Shown here one piece after another: positions 1 to 17,489 of a stretch of 25,000 nt of DNA (positions are counted from its first letter, which is position 1; every line of letters starts with the position of its first letter). The notes beneath the pieces were generated by a model that saw only the letters and a list, made by a program, of their open reading frames with translations, searched no databases and was not told where the DNA came from. This stretch comes from Botryococcus braunii (taxonomy: Eukaryota > Chlorophyta > Trebouxiophyceae), in contig KV908484.1 of NCBI GenBank assembly GCA_002005505.1, positions 240,736-265,735 of the forward strand. The letters are read 5' to 3'. Made by a program: the position numbers and the translations under genes.

Positions 1-93
1 ATAATGTGGCGCAGCTCGTTGATCACTTCCGTGGTGATGGGATAAGGTGGTTGGGTTCCGACTTGCTGCTGTGACGGTGCGAGGGGAGCTACC
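1..93. other. Left flank outside the inverted duplication
   Basis: These bases have no counterpart beyond the end of the right arm. Homology between the arms starts at 94. A TGA at 72-74 is in frame with the exon A reading frame that follows. No exon, splice acceptor or promoter was recognised here. Confidence 0.6.
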
Positions 94-7302
<7,209 letters not shown>

Positions 7303-7319
7303 CTACTTTGCCCATTTTG

Positions 7320-7413
7320 TATAGGCTTACAGGCCTTGTACTTTGTATACGCTTATAGGCCTTGTACTTTGTATAGGCTTACAGGCCATGTACATTGTAT
7401 AGGTTTATAGGCC
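7320..7413 (+). repeat. 26-bp tandem repeat after exon F, left arm
   Basis: Units at 7320, 7346, 7372 and 7398 of the form TATAGGCTTACAGGCC plus TTGTACTTTG. It starts 18 bases after the stop codon, so any 3' UTR would contain it. Confidence 0.9.
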
Positions 7414-7690
7414 AAGGTACCTTGCCAGGCGCATATTGATGCCCATAGGATTTGCTTGTCAAGCCGATAAAATCTTGCATGCTGGGCAGCGTGGAGGAAT
7501 TGCTTATGGCTTGGCAGCCTTGGCATGTGCATGAAGGCGCGTACACGTCATGCGCATGGGCCGGGTTACATGATACCATTTGTTGGACCATGTGACCGGA
7601 CATGTGCACTTTTGCAATGTACATGGGATGGAATGTGTGTTGGGACCGGTCATAAATTGTGCAAATGATCGGCTCAGAACTAGCACAGAT

Positions 7691-8034
7691 GCCAGGTTGG
7701 GTAGGCTTCCCGATCGCCAGTAGGGATAGGCTCCCCTCCCCGATGGCCAGGTTGGATAGGCTTCCCGATAGCCAGTATGCATATATGGATGGGCTCCCCG
7801 ATGGCCAGGTTGGATAGGATTCCCGATACCCAGTATGGATAGGCTTCCCGATAGCCAGTATGGATAGGCTTTCCAATCACCAGTATGGATAGGCTTCCCG
7901 ATAGCCAGTATGGATAGGCTTTCCAATAGCCAGTATGGGTAGGCTTCCTGATAGCCAGTATGGATAGGCCTCCTGGTAGCCAGTATGGATAGGCTTCCTG
8001 ATGACCGGTGTGGATAGTCTTCCTAATAGCCCTT
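7691..8034 (+). repeat. 25-bp minisatellite, left arm
   Basis: About 13-14 units with a 25-bp period, consensus AGGCTTCCCGATAGCC plus AGTATGGAT. It yields open frames rich in IHTGY/AYPYW on the other strand that look protein-like only because of the repeat. Confidence 0.93.
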
Positions 8035-8356
8035 ATCAAAAGGCTTGACGCTCTCATGCTCACCGGCCAGGCGCCTGGGGCTAGAACACGTTTTCTCTAG
8101 TGTTTGCTCTCTAGTACATGTTTTCTTCAAATTTTGCAAAAACAGTTCCAGCGCAAGTAATGGATCTGATGAGTTGAAGTATAATTAGAGGTTTGTATTA
8201 GACCTGGAGCAGCAAGGGCACACACGGGTTGCTGGCAGCGCATCAAGGTGAAGTGAGGGAGGAGATGCGGGAGGTTTCAGCGCAACCAGGCAGACACAGC
8301 AGTGGTTTCAACCCATGCATCGATATCATATGATCGACTTAATTGCCCTCCCTTCC
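8035..8356. other. Unique sequence, no gene seen, left arm
   Basis: Shared with the right arm. No exon, hairpin or repeat was recognised. Confidence 0.5.
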
Positions 8357-8464
8357 TCTCTCTCTCTCTCTCCCCCTCCCCCCCCTCCTCTCTGTGTGTG
8401 TGTGTGTGTGTGTGCGCGCGCGCGCGTGCGTGTGTGTGTGTGTGTGTGTGTGGGGGGGGGGGGG
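8357..8464 (+). repeat. (CT)n/(GT)n/poly-G compound tract, left arm
   Basis: (CT)n, C-rich, (TG)n, a GCGCGCGCGC core, (TG)n, then 12 or more G. The alternating core is Z-DNA-prone. Confidence 0.95.
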
Positions 8465-9060
8465 TGGCCAACCATACACAACACGCCTTGAACTACTGCT
8501 TCCAGGCACGGTACCGGTGGAGCGATTTCCTGTGAAAGTTCACGATATATATGATCCGTAGGCCCGAGACACCCCGTCCCGTCAGTTGCAAAGGTATGTA
8601 TAAATTGATGAATGACGTACCTCGTGATGTAGCAAAATACAGAAGAACTGCTGACGAAGGACTTTGTCTTCCTCTGCAGAAGAACGCTGGTGATCGTTGA
8701 GATATACAATGCATGCAGTGCGTTTTTGTATGGATAGATATATCTACATGACAGATTCGAATATCTGTGATACATAGCTTGTCGATTTCGTATAAATATA
8801 TGTCCACACGACATATGCGGATTTTGTTCCAGCATGTATACGTATTGCACACATTGGAATTTGGGCTCTGGACACGCCCTTTCACTTTTGTGGCCTCCCA
8901 ACTCCGTCCCTGCCTCCTCCCCCACCCTCTCCATGCTACAAGCTTGTGACACTTGTGCGCATGCGGCAAGGCTACAAAATGACTACTCAAGAGTTGTGCA
9001 TATCGGATTCTCTCAACAAGAAAACAGTGCTCGTCCAAGTTCCACAAAAGACATTTGCAG
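8465..9060. other. AT-rich unique sequence, no gene seen, left arm
   Basis: Shared with the right arm at high identity. It has small palindromes (ATATGTC-CACAC-GACATAT at 8798-8816; ATTCGAAT near 8754). Open frames on either strand show no recognised domain. Confidence 0.5.
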
Positions 9061-9508
9061 GTGCGGAGGTCTCACAACGGGACATTTACATAAGCAGAAG
9101 TCATGCTGAATAATCCCTGTGCATCAATGACCTCGGATGTCCGGAGGTGTCACGACTAGACACCAGCACATGCAGAGGTCTCACGACTAGACATTCCCTC
9201 AAACAGAGGTCTCACATCTGGACACTATTACGTGATGAGGTTTCACGACTGCACGTTCGCTCAAACAGAGGTCTCACACCTGGACACTAGTACGTGTGGA
9301 GGTTTCATGACTGCACGTTCGCTCAAGCAACGGTCGCACAGCTATGCACTAGTACATGCAGACCTCTCATGAATTCACGTTCGCTCAGGCAGGGGTCTCG
9401 CACAACTAGATACCAGTACATGCAGAGGTCTCACGGCTACACGTTCGAGTTTGCTCAAGTAGCAGTCTTGCACAACTAGATACCAGTACATGCAGAGGTC
9501 TCACGGCA
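9061..9508 (+). repeat. Degenerate satellite at inner end of left arm
   Basis: Units of about 62-70 bp built from two half-units: GAGGTCTCACGACT plus GCACGTTCGCTCAAACA, and GAGGTCTCACACCTGG plus ACACTAGTACGTG. Homology with the right arm ends at 9508, in the middle of a unit. Confidence 0.88.
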
Positions 9509-9698
9509 TGCAGGGTGGGGCGCGCCCTCAACAACAGGCAAGAGAACCTCCTCCCCTGTTCTCAAGTTGTTGTGAGGTTGGCCACCCATCAGCACAAGTG
9601 ACAGTCTGTAACGTGTGCGCTGCGGGCCGCCAGCCTACCGAGACCCATCTCATTTGTCTGCATTGTGTGTGCACTGCCCATCAATTGCCAAGCAGTTA
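9509..9698. other. Start of unique spacer
   Basis: First bases with no partner in the right arm. A short open frame with Cys-rich text (CNVCAAGR...CLHCVC) is present but too short and isolated to call. Confidence 0.4.
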
Positions 9699-9799
9699 CG
9701 TGGGTTAAACTTTGAGAAGAATACCTATAACTTCTGCGTGGCATCTGCACTACCCTTGCCACGCAGAGGTTATAGGTATTCTTCTCAAAGTTTGCCCTT
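9699..9799. mobile_element. 101-bp foldback element (MITE-like)
   Basis: A 37-bp stem starts AAACTTTGAGAAGAATACC at 9707 and its complement ends at 9793. The pairing is complete except for one T-G pair, with a 13-base loop at 9744-9756. GCAGTTA occurs directly on both sides (9692-9698 and 9800-9806), as a 7-bp target duplication would. It is present once in the window. It could equally give a microRNA-like transcript. Confidence 0.8.
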
Positions 9800-9806
9800 G
9801 CAGTTA

Positions 9807-10362
9807 TAGGGGTCAAAATTGAAGGGTACAAGCAAGCAAGGATTAGCTGGACTTCAACTTGGGTGCATTCTCATGCCCTTGCACTTTGTTTCGCACTTCA
9901 AAGTTTGAGTGTGTTTCAAAATCTGATCCCTGCCGACACCCCCCCCCCCCCCCCGGGCACACTCCCACACCCCCCATCCCCCCGGGCACTGTCCCGCACA
10001 TGTCATCATCAACTGGAAGCAAATCCTGCTCCCTCAAAACCTGCTCCCTGCTTAACTCCCCCCCCCCCCTCCCTGTGGCGAGCAAAGGAGGGGTGTGGAA
10101 ACCCCAATTGCCAGAACAACTTCTTGAACCGCGATACCAGCATGTATAGTTTCACTCCAGAGTGGGGCCAGCAGCTAGTAGGTTGGGATTGGCCGGAATG
10201 GCTTCTGACAGATTTTATTTATTTATTTTTTTTTTTTATTTTTTTTTTTTTTGCGTGGGTCGCGATCAAGATGTGTTTCACTTATCGTCACAAAGTTTTG
10301 CTGGCTGGGCAGGCTGGGCGGGGGAGCCCCGTGGGGCCGCGCATGACGGCCTTGGGCCCCGG
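9807..10362. other. C-rich and T-rich spacer, no gene seen
   Basis: Runs of 16 C near 9939-9954, repeated CCCCGGGCAC strings, further C runs near 10060, and a T/A tract at 10206-10251. No exon was supported. Confidence 0.55.
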
Positions 10363-10546
10363 CTGTGACATGGTGCGCTCATCTGTCTCTAGCCATACGC
10401 AGTACACACAGTACATGCAGTACAATTCCCAGACGCAAAAGCATTGTTTCATCTACTCCCCCCACCCCCCGGGCGGGGGGGGGCACTGACCTGGTGCGCT
10501 GATCTGTCCCTAGCCTTATGCGGTACACACAGTACATGCAGTACAA
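10363..10546 (+). repeat. Direct repeat pair, about 62 bp
   Basis: 10363-10425 and 10485-10546 share TGGTGCGCT(C/G)ATCTGTC, CTAGCC and CGGTACACACAGTACATGC-like text. A CCCCCCGGGCGGGGGG run sits between them at about 10460-10484. Confidence 0.85.
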
Positions 10547-10660
10547 ATTTCTCCCCATGGTCGTGCGGCCCCGTTGCCCTCCTGCGGATTCCCTTTGCGG
10601 TCATGTTCCTGGCAAGTTTTTTTTATCTTTTTTTTTTGGGGGGGGGGGGGGTGGGTTTTG

Positions 10661-10762
10661 GATGCTGCTGCTCGGAAGGCTACTATCCCGAATTTCCTCT
10701 GGGATTCTCTGGAACAGCCCCACAACCCCACCGAGTTTGATTTGGAACAGCTTCTGACGCGC
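10661..10762 (+). CDS. Candidate exon 1 of spacer gene, unknown product
   Basis: 34 codons after a poly-T/poly-G stretch: DAAARKATIPNFLWDSLEQP, then HNPTEFDLEQLLTR, with donor GTGTGC after ACG-CGC. The text is protein-like (Trp, spaced Leu, acidic residues) with GC-biased third positions. The upstream boundary is not resolved. A faint likeness to the start of formin FH2 domains (xLWDxLE...FDLEELL) is too weak to name it. Confidence 0.4.
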
Positions 10763-11370
10763 GTGTGCCTTTTCCTCCTCCTCCCCCCCCCTTTCCTCTC
10801 TTTGTCTGCATGCGCGGGAATGCGTGCACGCACGTGTGCGTACGTGTGCGGATGGCCATGCATGTGTGCACCGCATGTCTGCACATGGCCCGGGATAGGA
10901 CTCAGGTCTGGCCCTCTGTGGAGGGGGCAAAAAAACGTGGCCCCTCTGCACTGTTATGCATAGCCTCCAGAAGGCAGCAGGCGGCATAGGCCTTTAGAAG
11001 GGGATAGATTTGCTTACTTTACGTCCCTATGAGCGGGAGTATATGAGTAAATCATTTCAGGTCATATCCGGTATGAGGGCCGAGTTGTGGTGGATGTCAT
11101 ATTATGACTCTTTGCAAATCCTCCCGCCCCCCTCTTTTTGTTTCGAGAAATCAAGGTCGGTCTCTTTCTCTCCGATCTTCTCCTCATGGTCAGAAAGGCT
11201 CCAGCAAACACCTTTTCACCACGAAATTTGTGTTTGTCATGTAGCTGCGTTCTTCCAATGCACTTTTGAGTGCATCGGGTGGGCACCAGTGGGTGATCAC
11301 AGCTCGGAGATGGCGCTCCTCCCATCATTATGATGCTTTCCTGCATCTCGAAAGAAAGGGGGTCGTGCAG
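10763..11370. other. Spacer between candidate exons 1 and 2
   Basis: C-rich start, then CG/TG alternation at 10800-10880 and a short frame VWPSVEGAKKRGPSALLCIA after a CTCAG at about 10904 that could be another small exon. Nothing firmer was seen. Confidence 0.35.
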
Positions 11371-11604
11371 GAGTCCTTTGAGTGGGTGCTGTTTGCGGAA
11401 TTGAGTGACAAGGAGATCAAGGAGCACCCTTCCTTCAAGCTGGACGATTTGGGGGCCGCCGCCAGTATCACAGGGGGTACTAGTGTGGGATCGGGGCCAA
11501 GAGCACCTCAACCTGTGCGGCAGCTTCCGCTGCCCAGCATAGCCCCTCCAGCAGCCAAGCCACAGCCTTCTCTTCCAACCGCGGCTGCTGCCCCTGCTAA
11601 CCAG
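11371..11604 (+). CDS. Candidate exon 2 of spacer gene, unknown product
   Basis: Acceptor GTCGTGCAG and donor CAG/GTTTAT give exactly 78 codons, phase 0 at both ends. The N-terminal part, ESFEWVLFAELSDKEIKEHP followed by SFKLDDL, looks folded. The rest is Gly/Ser then Pro/Ala-rich (PLPSIAPPAAKPQPSLPT), so probably disordered. The frame is also open before 11371 (HYDAFLHLERKGVV), so the exon may start earlier. I do not recognise the family. Confidence 0.55.
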
Positions 11605-11701
11605 GTTTATCACCTTGCAATAGGTTTTCCACCCGATCAATAGGGTTATCACCCGGTTAATAGGTTTATTACCCAATCAATAGGTTTATCATACAATCAA
11701 T
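11602..11701 (+). repeat. 20-bp tandem repeat at the exon 2 donor
   Basis: CAATAGGTTTATCACCCG-like units of 20 bp begin at 11618, 11638, 11658 and 11678, preceded by a partial unit that contains the exon 2 donor itself. Confidence 0.85.
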
Positions 11702-11896
11702 CTTGGTGATGGGAGGGAGAAATTTGGGAGCTGTTTTTGGGGGGCTTTCAGCTGTGTTAGTCACGTGACAGGAAGGGGCGTCAGCACCTTGTGAATGCGT
11801 ACATCGTCTCATACCCTTTCCTCCGTATCTTGTAATTTTGACAGTGTGCTCGTCATGTGTGCAATGAAACGCATGCATATCATGGACATGGACACT

Positions 11897-12172
<276 letters not shown>

Positions 12173-12242
12173 AGAGAGAGGGGGAAGTGGGAAGGCCGGC
12201 CAGCAATGATGTTATTAATACGATATGGTTGCGGTGGCACAG

Positions 12243-12380
12243 GTTGAGTTTGCCGAGTCCATGACTAGCGACCTTTGTGCAAGGGGCCATAGCTCGGCTG
12301 TACTGCATGCACTTCTTGATGAGGCTGCTGGATCGGCAGAGATACCACAAAGCACGCCCGTCCCTATCGCCGGCCCTGGT
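12243..12380 (+). CDS. Candidate exon 3 of spacer gene, unknown product
   Basis: Acceptor GGTGGCACAG, then [40 protein letters not shown] and PIAGPG: 46 codons, phase 0, with donor GTGTCT (or phase 1 with GTGTGT two bases earlier). The first 25 residues read as an amphipathic helix and the end is disordered. It follows exon 2 in phase, which supports one gene. Not recognised. Confidence 0.5.
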
Positions 12381-12949
12381 GTGTCTGTACTTTATGTTCT
12401 CCCGTACCGCAAGTACTTCCTCCCCTCCCTCCCCTGCTTCTCCCCGAAAACCAATCCAGTCTCCCTCCCCCAACACCAGCAAAGAATACTTAAAGTGCAG
12501 GCTTCCAAACGTTCCTACGGCAAGGTCATAGAGAAAGCCTCCATGCCATCTGTACATGCAATGCCTTTTTCTCACTAATCGTTCCCGGCCTGTCATACCA
12601 TAAGCACAGGCACTGCTTTCTTAGCATGTATCTTTGTCCCAGTTTCTCGTCATGTTAGGGTCAGCGGCCCTCCCTGACATATGTGGCAGCTTGCAGAAGC
12701 CACCGGGTTTCTCCATGTTCATGTTCACTCTTGTTCCAACCTGTTCCCCCAGGCATGCTCTGCCAGGGGGTGAGAGCCCCAGTCGCAGGGTGCGGTTGAG
12801 AGCCCCTGTCGGTCCTTTTCCTCCGCTGCTACTCGCTGTGCCTGTAGATCAGCCGGCCACACGCGGCCCCCTAGCCCGCTGGCGCCCGGGGGGGGGGGGG
12901 GGAAGGTAGGGCAGCACGTTTCGTGACCCACTCACGGTCGTTGCTGCAG
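12381..12949. other. Putative intron of spacer gene
   Basis: No recognised exon. A run of 14 G lies at 12888-12901 and a CTGCAG acceptor at 12944-12949. Confidence 0.4.
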
Positions 12950-14307
12950 GCGAGAGGAGCGCACGCGGCACAGAAGAAGCGCCCGCGTGCCCGGAGGGGC
13001 AAAAGGGGGCTCCCAGCTCATCCGCCGGCCCGCCCTCGCGCATCTCCCTGCGGGTGCGTCTGCCCGGAATGGAGGCGGGCACGCCAAGTATTTAGTTCTT
13101 GCTCAGGCTCCGCACACAACAGAGAGTGAGACCCCGCACGGTACAAGCACGTCCCCGAGCTCAGAGGCCGCCAGTCGGCGGACAACTACCGCAGGACACA
13201 GGGAGCGTGCCAGCCCTGTGCTCGGCGCAGAACCCGACGCGGAGGGGGAGGACTCTGCGAAGGGGGCACGGGCTGGGGGGCTCGGCAGCGGCGTCCGGGG
13301 TGCGCAAGGAGGTGCGGAAGCAAATGGCGGGGTAAGGAGAGCAACAGGATCTCACGCGACGAAGAGGAGTGGAGCGCCGGATGGAGAACAGGCCGGTTTT
13401 GCGGCGCCGGGGGGACCTGTTCCCGCAGGTTCGCAGCAAGCGCCGGTCCGCGGCGGCGCGGAGCAGCAGCCACCCAGGTGTGCGAGTGCGCGCAGCGACG
13501 AGGGAGAGATGGGGAGCAAGGGCGATGCGGGTACCCGCCCCGGGGCGATGCTCGGAGCCTCTCCCATGGAGGTCGGCCTGGATGGGGCTCCGCTTGGAGG
13601 AGCTGGTATCGGTGTGCTCTGGCGCCCAGGAACCGAGATGGGCACCCAGGGGACCCTGGGAGTCCAGCACAGCCGAGCTGAGACACGGGGGTCGAGTTCC
13701 CCACTGGCCCTCCCTACGTGCCAGGCCCGCCAAACCAAAGCGGGCCAGCGCCCTAGGGGGGTCCCCCAGAGGGGCCCAGTCGGGGTGCGGCCGCTCCCGC
13801 GGAGCTCCAAGAGCCGACAGCCAATCGGATGATGCACTGTGAAGGCTCTCCAGGCCCCTCGGACGAAGGCGGGCATGAAAGACGAGGTAGCCAGAGATCC
13901 CTGAAACCCTCAGTGACAGACATGCCGGTGGACACACTTGTGGGTGGACGGGAGGACAGCACAGGGCGTGCAACTGACGATTGCGAGAACGAGGCCGGAG
14001 GAAGTCCAAACCTTGTACCGGCGGCTCGCCGCAAAGCGCCCCCACCCTTCACGCGGGGCCTGCCGTAAGGCACGGCTCGTCTGCGACTGCAGGGGAGGGT
14101 TCTGGGGGTGCGCACAATTGTTTGGCCGTGTCAGACGTGTCTCAAGCAGGGACAAGCGGGTCAAGCGAACAGGGTAGCGGAGAGGCTGCTGCCTCGATGC
14201 CGGCGGATCCCGAAGGGGCCTTGTCTGCGAAGCTGACACCCCTCAAGATAAAGCAGCTTAGTTTGGGGTCCAACCCTGGCCTGGTGCCCCAGACGCTCCC
14301 TCGTTAG
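12950..14307 (+). CDS. GC-rich low-complexity coding candidate, 3' part of spacer gene
   Basis: From the CTGCAG acceptor a long open frame runs to TGA at about 13832, rich in Gly, Ala, Ser, Glu, Thr and Pro (for example TTAGHRERASPVLGAEPDAE). A second frame then runs 13829-14068, and a third ends at TAG 14307 with KLTPLKIKQLSLGSNPGLVP. The frames do not join simply; 28-base and 35-base segments bounded by GT...AG are too short to trust as introns. The other strand is also open for about 290 codons, as expected for GC-rich DNA. So coding status and exon limits here are weak. Confidence 0.3.
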
Positions 14308-14311
14308 TTAT

Positions 14312-14391
14312 GTGGAGCATGTTGGTGCTTCGTGGAGCGTGTTGGTGCTGTGTGGAGCATGTTGGTGCTGTGTGGAGCATGTTGGTGTGAT
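14312..14391 (+). repeat. 20-bp tandem repeat, four units
   Basis: GTGGAGCATGTTGGTGCTGT repeated four times with a few changes, beginning five bases after the TAG at 14305-14307. Confidence 0.95.
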
Positions 14392-14474
14392 CATGCACAA
14401 CGGTGCAGCAATGGCCGATCGGATTTCTGCCGGTACAGTTCCGCCTTCGCATTGCCCGAGGTGCTGGTGCGACC

Positions 14475-14588
14475 GAAACAGCAGGGGAACGCGCCACGCC
14501 CGCGAGGCTTGCCGTTTGCAGAGTTGCCCTGCAGCAGAGCGCTCAACTGTCGGGAAACCTCGCGTGCATGGCGTGTTCCCTGCTGTTT
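14475..14588. repeat. Imperfect GC-rich foldback element
   Basis: 14475-14513 (GAAACAGCAGGGGAACGCGC...) pairs with 14551-14588 (...GCGTGTTCCCTGCTGTTT) over about 38 bases with a few mismatches and one indel. Further pairing AGTTG/CAACT lies within the loop. GACC occurs on both flanks, too short to call a target duplication. Confidence 0.7.
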
Positions 14589-14721
14589 GATGACCACTTG
14601 CAGACGGCAGAGACGTGCTCTGGTCGTGGCACATGTTTGGCGCCCCGTGAAACAGTGGGGCCGCCTTGCTGGGAAACCTCTATTGAGAGAAGAATGAACC
14701 AAGTGTGCTCTCTTTGTTGGG

Positions 14722-15021
14722 ATGGAGATGTCAGAACAGTTGGGAGACGAGTTTCGGGGGGTTTTCATTATCGAGTTAATCGTATGGTTCTCATATACCA
14801 TTGGTTTATCCGTCATCTCATCAGGCCCTTTGGGCTGGGTTGATGTAATTCTTTCTATCTTCTTCTTTCGGGACTGGCAGGTGATGCAAGGCCAATCTGA
14901 TTCCGTGACCATCTATTGCTTCGCCTGTCAGTTTCTTTGCCTCAGCCTTGGGGTCTGCTCCTGGAGGCTCCATTACCCAAATTTATTCGTGAGACTTCAT
15001 GTCCTTTATTGGTGCACGTGA
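14722..15021 (+). CDS. Possible small hydrophobic protein
   Basis: A 99-codon frame with an acidic start and a hydrophobic run VFIIELIVWFSYTIGLSVIS, then a second (GWVDVILSIFFF) and a Cys/Leu-rich third. It could be a membrane protein, but the region is T-rich, which favours hydrophobic codons by chance. No family recognised, and no splice or promoter support. Confidence 0.2.
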   Translation: MEMSEQLGDEFRGVFIIELIVWFSYTIGLSVISSGPLGWVDVILSIFFFRDWQVMQGQSDSVTIYCFACQFLCLSLGVCSWRLHYPNLFVRLHVLYWCT

Positions 15022-15299
15022 GATCTCTGCACGTCCTACGCCAGCATTGGCCACTAGCAAACTGGTAACAAATGGTGTTATTCGCAACTATCTAGTCGGG
15101 CACGTTAAGAGTTGTGCACGCCACCTGGCAGCTGCAAATGCACTGCATCTCACAGCTGCCAATATTGATTAATGCAACTTACGCACTGTGGTTGATATCA
15201 TTAATGCAACTTACGCACTGTAGTGGATATAACAAACTGCAGAAAGCACTGGGGAAAGGCCCATCTGTCAGCTGCCAATGCAACTCACGCATTGTAGTT
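15022..15299. repeat. Short direct repeat region
   Basis: A 32-bp unit starting ATTAATGCAACTTACGCACT occurs twice in tandem at about 15169-15232, with related CAGCTGCCAAT and CAACTCACGCA strings nearby. No gene seen. Confidence 0.7.
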
Positions 15300-15705
15300 C
15301 ATAGACCTTGCAAGGCCTCCGCATGTGCTACGTCTAGTTGTGTGATATCTGCACGCGCAAGTCTCAAGGCCCGACACTTGACTTGAGTAGACTAGACTCG
15401 TTGTGCTTGTGTGTCCACTTGCGAGGGCTCCGCATGCACGAGCTCTGAGACCTGCGCTTGAGTGTAGTCCTGACGCCTCTGCATGTCCAGTTGTGAAAAT
15501 CATGTAGTCGTGAAGCCCTGCTTATGCAAATGTCCAGTTGCAAGACTATATAGTCGTGAAGCCTCTACTTAGGCAGATGTCCAGTTGTGTGACCGATATA
15601 GTCGTGAAGTCTCTGCTTATGCAGCTGTCGACATGTCCGGTTGTGACATATTTGCGTCCAGAATCTGGTGTTGATGCCTCTTAATGCGGCGCCCTCTTTC
15701 TGAGC
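15300..15705 (-). repeat. Degenerate satellite, spacer side of right junction
   Basis: Roughly 50-bp diverged units (GTAGTCGTGAAGCCTCTGC plus TTATGCAAATGTCCAGTTGTG) related to the arm satellites. There is no partner on the left side, where unique spacer starts directly at 9509. Confidence 0.8.
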
Positions 15706-16030
15706 GAACGTGTAGCCGTGAGACCTCTGCATGTACTGGTATCTAGTTGTGCAAGACTGCTACTTGAGCAAACTCGAACGTGTAGCCGTGAGACCTCTGC
15801 ATGTACTGGTATCTAGTTGTGCAAGACTGCTACTTGAGCAAACTCGAACGTGTAGCCGTGAGACCTCTGCATGTACTGGTATCTAGTTGTGCAAGACTGC
15901 TACTTGAGCAAACTCGAACGTGTAGCCGTGAGACCTCTGCATGTACTGGTATCTAGTTGTGCAAGACTGCTACTTGAGCAAACTCGAACGTGTAGCCGTG
16001 AGACCTCTGCATGTACTGGTATCTAGTTGT
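15706..16030 (-). repeat. 70-bp satellite array, expanded in right arm
   Basis: Near-perfect 70-bp units start at 15706, 15776, 15846, 15916 and 15986 (GAACGTGTAGCCGTGAGACC...). The left arm has one full unit and a part. Confidence 0.95.
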
Positions 16031-16440
16031 GCGAGACCCCTGCCTGAGCGAACGTGAATTCATGAGAGGTCTGCATGTACTAGTGCATAGCTGTGCGACC
16101 GTTGCTTGAGCGAACGTGCAGTCATGAAACCTCCACACGTACTAGTGTCCAGGTGTGACACTGTTTGAGCGAACGTGCAGTCGTGAAACCTCATCACGTA
16201 ATAGTGTCCAGATGTGAGACCTCTGTTTGAGGGAATGTCTAGTCGTGAGACCTCTGCATGTGCTGGTGTCTAGTCATGAGACCTCCGGACATCCGAGGTC
16301 ATCGATGCACAGGGATTATTTAGCATGACTTCTGCTTATATAAATGTCCCGTTGTGAGACCTCCGGACATCCGAGGTCATCCATGCACAGGGATTATTTA
16401 GCATGACTTCTGCTTATGTCAATGTCCCGTTGCGAGACCT
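16031..16440 (-). repeat. Degenerate satellite with 78-bp duplication, right arm
   Basis: Counterpart of left 9061-9400. A 78-bp unit (GAGACCTCCGGACATCCGAG...) is duplicated at 16278-16355 and 16356-16433 and is single in the left arm. Confidence 0.9.
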
Positions 16441-17040
16441 CCGCACCTGCAAATGTCTTTTGTGGAACTTGGACGAGCACTGTTTTCTTGTTGAGAGAAT
16501 CCGATATGCACAACTCTTGAATAGTCATTTTGTAGCCTTGCCGCGTGCGCACAAGGCTCACAAGCTTGTAGTATGGAGAGGGCGGGCGAGGAGGCAGGGA
16601 CGGAGTTGGGAGGCCACAAAAGTGAAACGGCGTGTCCAGAGCCCAAATTCCAATGTGTGCAATACGTATACATGCTGGAACAAAATCCGCATATGTCGTG
16701 TGGACATATATTTATACGAAATCGACAAGCTATGTATCACAGAAATTCGAATCTGTCATGTAGATATATCTATCCATACAAAAACGCACTGCATGCATTG
16801 TATATCTCAACGATCAGCAGCGTTCTTCTGCAGAGGAAGACAAAGTCCTTCGTCAGCAGTTCTTCTGTATTTTGCTACATCACGAGGTACGTCATTCATC
16901 AATTTATACATACCTTTGCAACTGACGGGACGGGGTGTCTCGGGCCTACGGATCATATATATCGTGAACTTTCACAGGAAATCGCTCCACCGGTACCGTG
17001 CCTGGAAGCAGTAGTTCAAGGCGTGTTGTGTATGGTTGGC
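16441..17040. other. AT-rich unique sequence, right arm, no gene seen
   Basis: Mirror of 8465-9060. Small substitutions distinguish it from the left arm. No domain recognised in any frame. Confidence 0.5.
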
Positions 17041-17041
17041 C

Positions 17042-17150
17042 ACCCCCCCCCCCACACACACACACACACACACACGCACGCGCGCGCGCGCACACACACA
17101 CACACACACACAGAGAGGAGGGGGGGGAGGGGGAGAGAGAGAGAGAGAGG
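17042..17150 (-). repeat. Poly-C/(CA)n/(GA)n compound tract, right arm
   Basis: Mirror of left 8357-8464, including the GCGCGCGCGC core, with different tract lengths. Confidence 0.95.
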
Positions 17151-17489
17151 AAGGGAGGGCAATTAAGTCGATCATATGATATCGATGCATGGGTTGAAAC
17201 CACTGCTGTGTCTGCCTGGTTGCGCTGAAACCTCCCGCATCTCCTCCCTCACTTCACCTTGATGCGCTGCCAGCAACCCGTGTGTGCCCTTGCTGCTCCA
17301 GGTCTAATACAAACCTCTAATTATACTTCAACTCATCAGATCCATTACTTGCGCTGGAACTGTTTTTGCAAAATTTGAAGAAAACATGTACTAGAGAGCA
17401 AACACTAGAGAAAACGTGTTCTAGCCCCAGGCGCCTGGCCGGTGAGCATGAGAGCGTCAAGCCTTTTGATAAGGGCTATTAGGAAGACT

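Noticed and set aside
7691..8034. CRISPR-like regular array
   Set aside because: Units are contiguous 25-bp tandem repeats without unique spacers, in intron-bearing eukaryotic DNA.
13161..14045. 294-codon open frame on the - strand in the GC-rich spacer
   Set aside because: All six frames are unusually open here because of base composition; residues are Pro/Arg/Ser-rich with no motif. The + strand reading is only slightly better.
14541..14565. Resemblance of CTGTCGGGAAACCT to cloning-vector sequence
   Set aside because: Only about 14 bases match and the context does not continue as vector.
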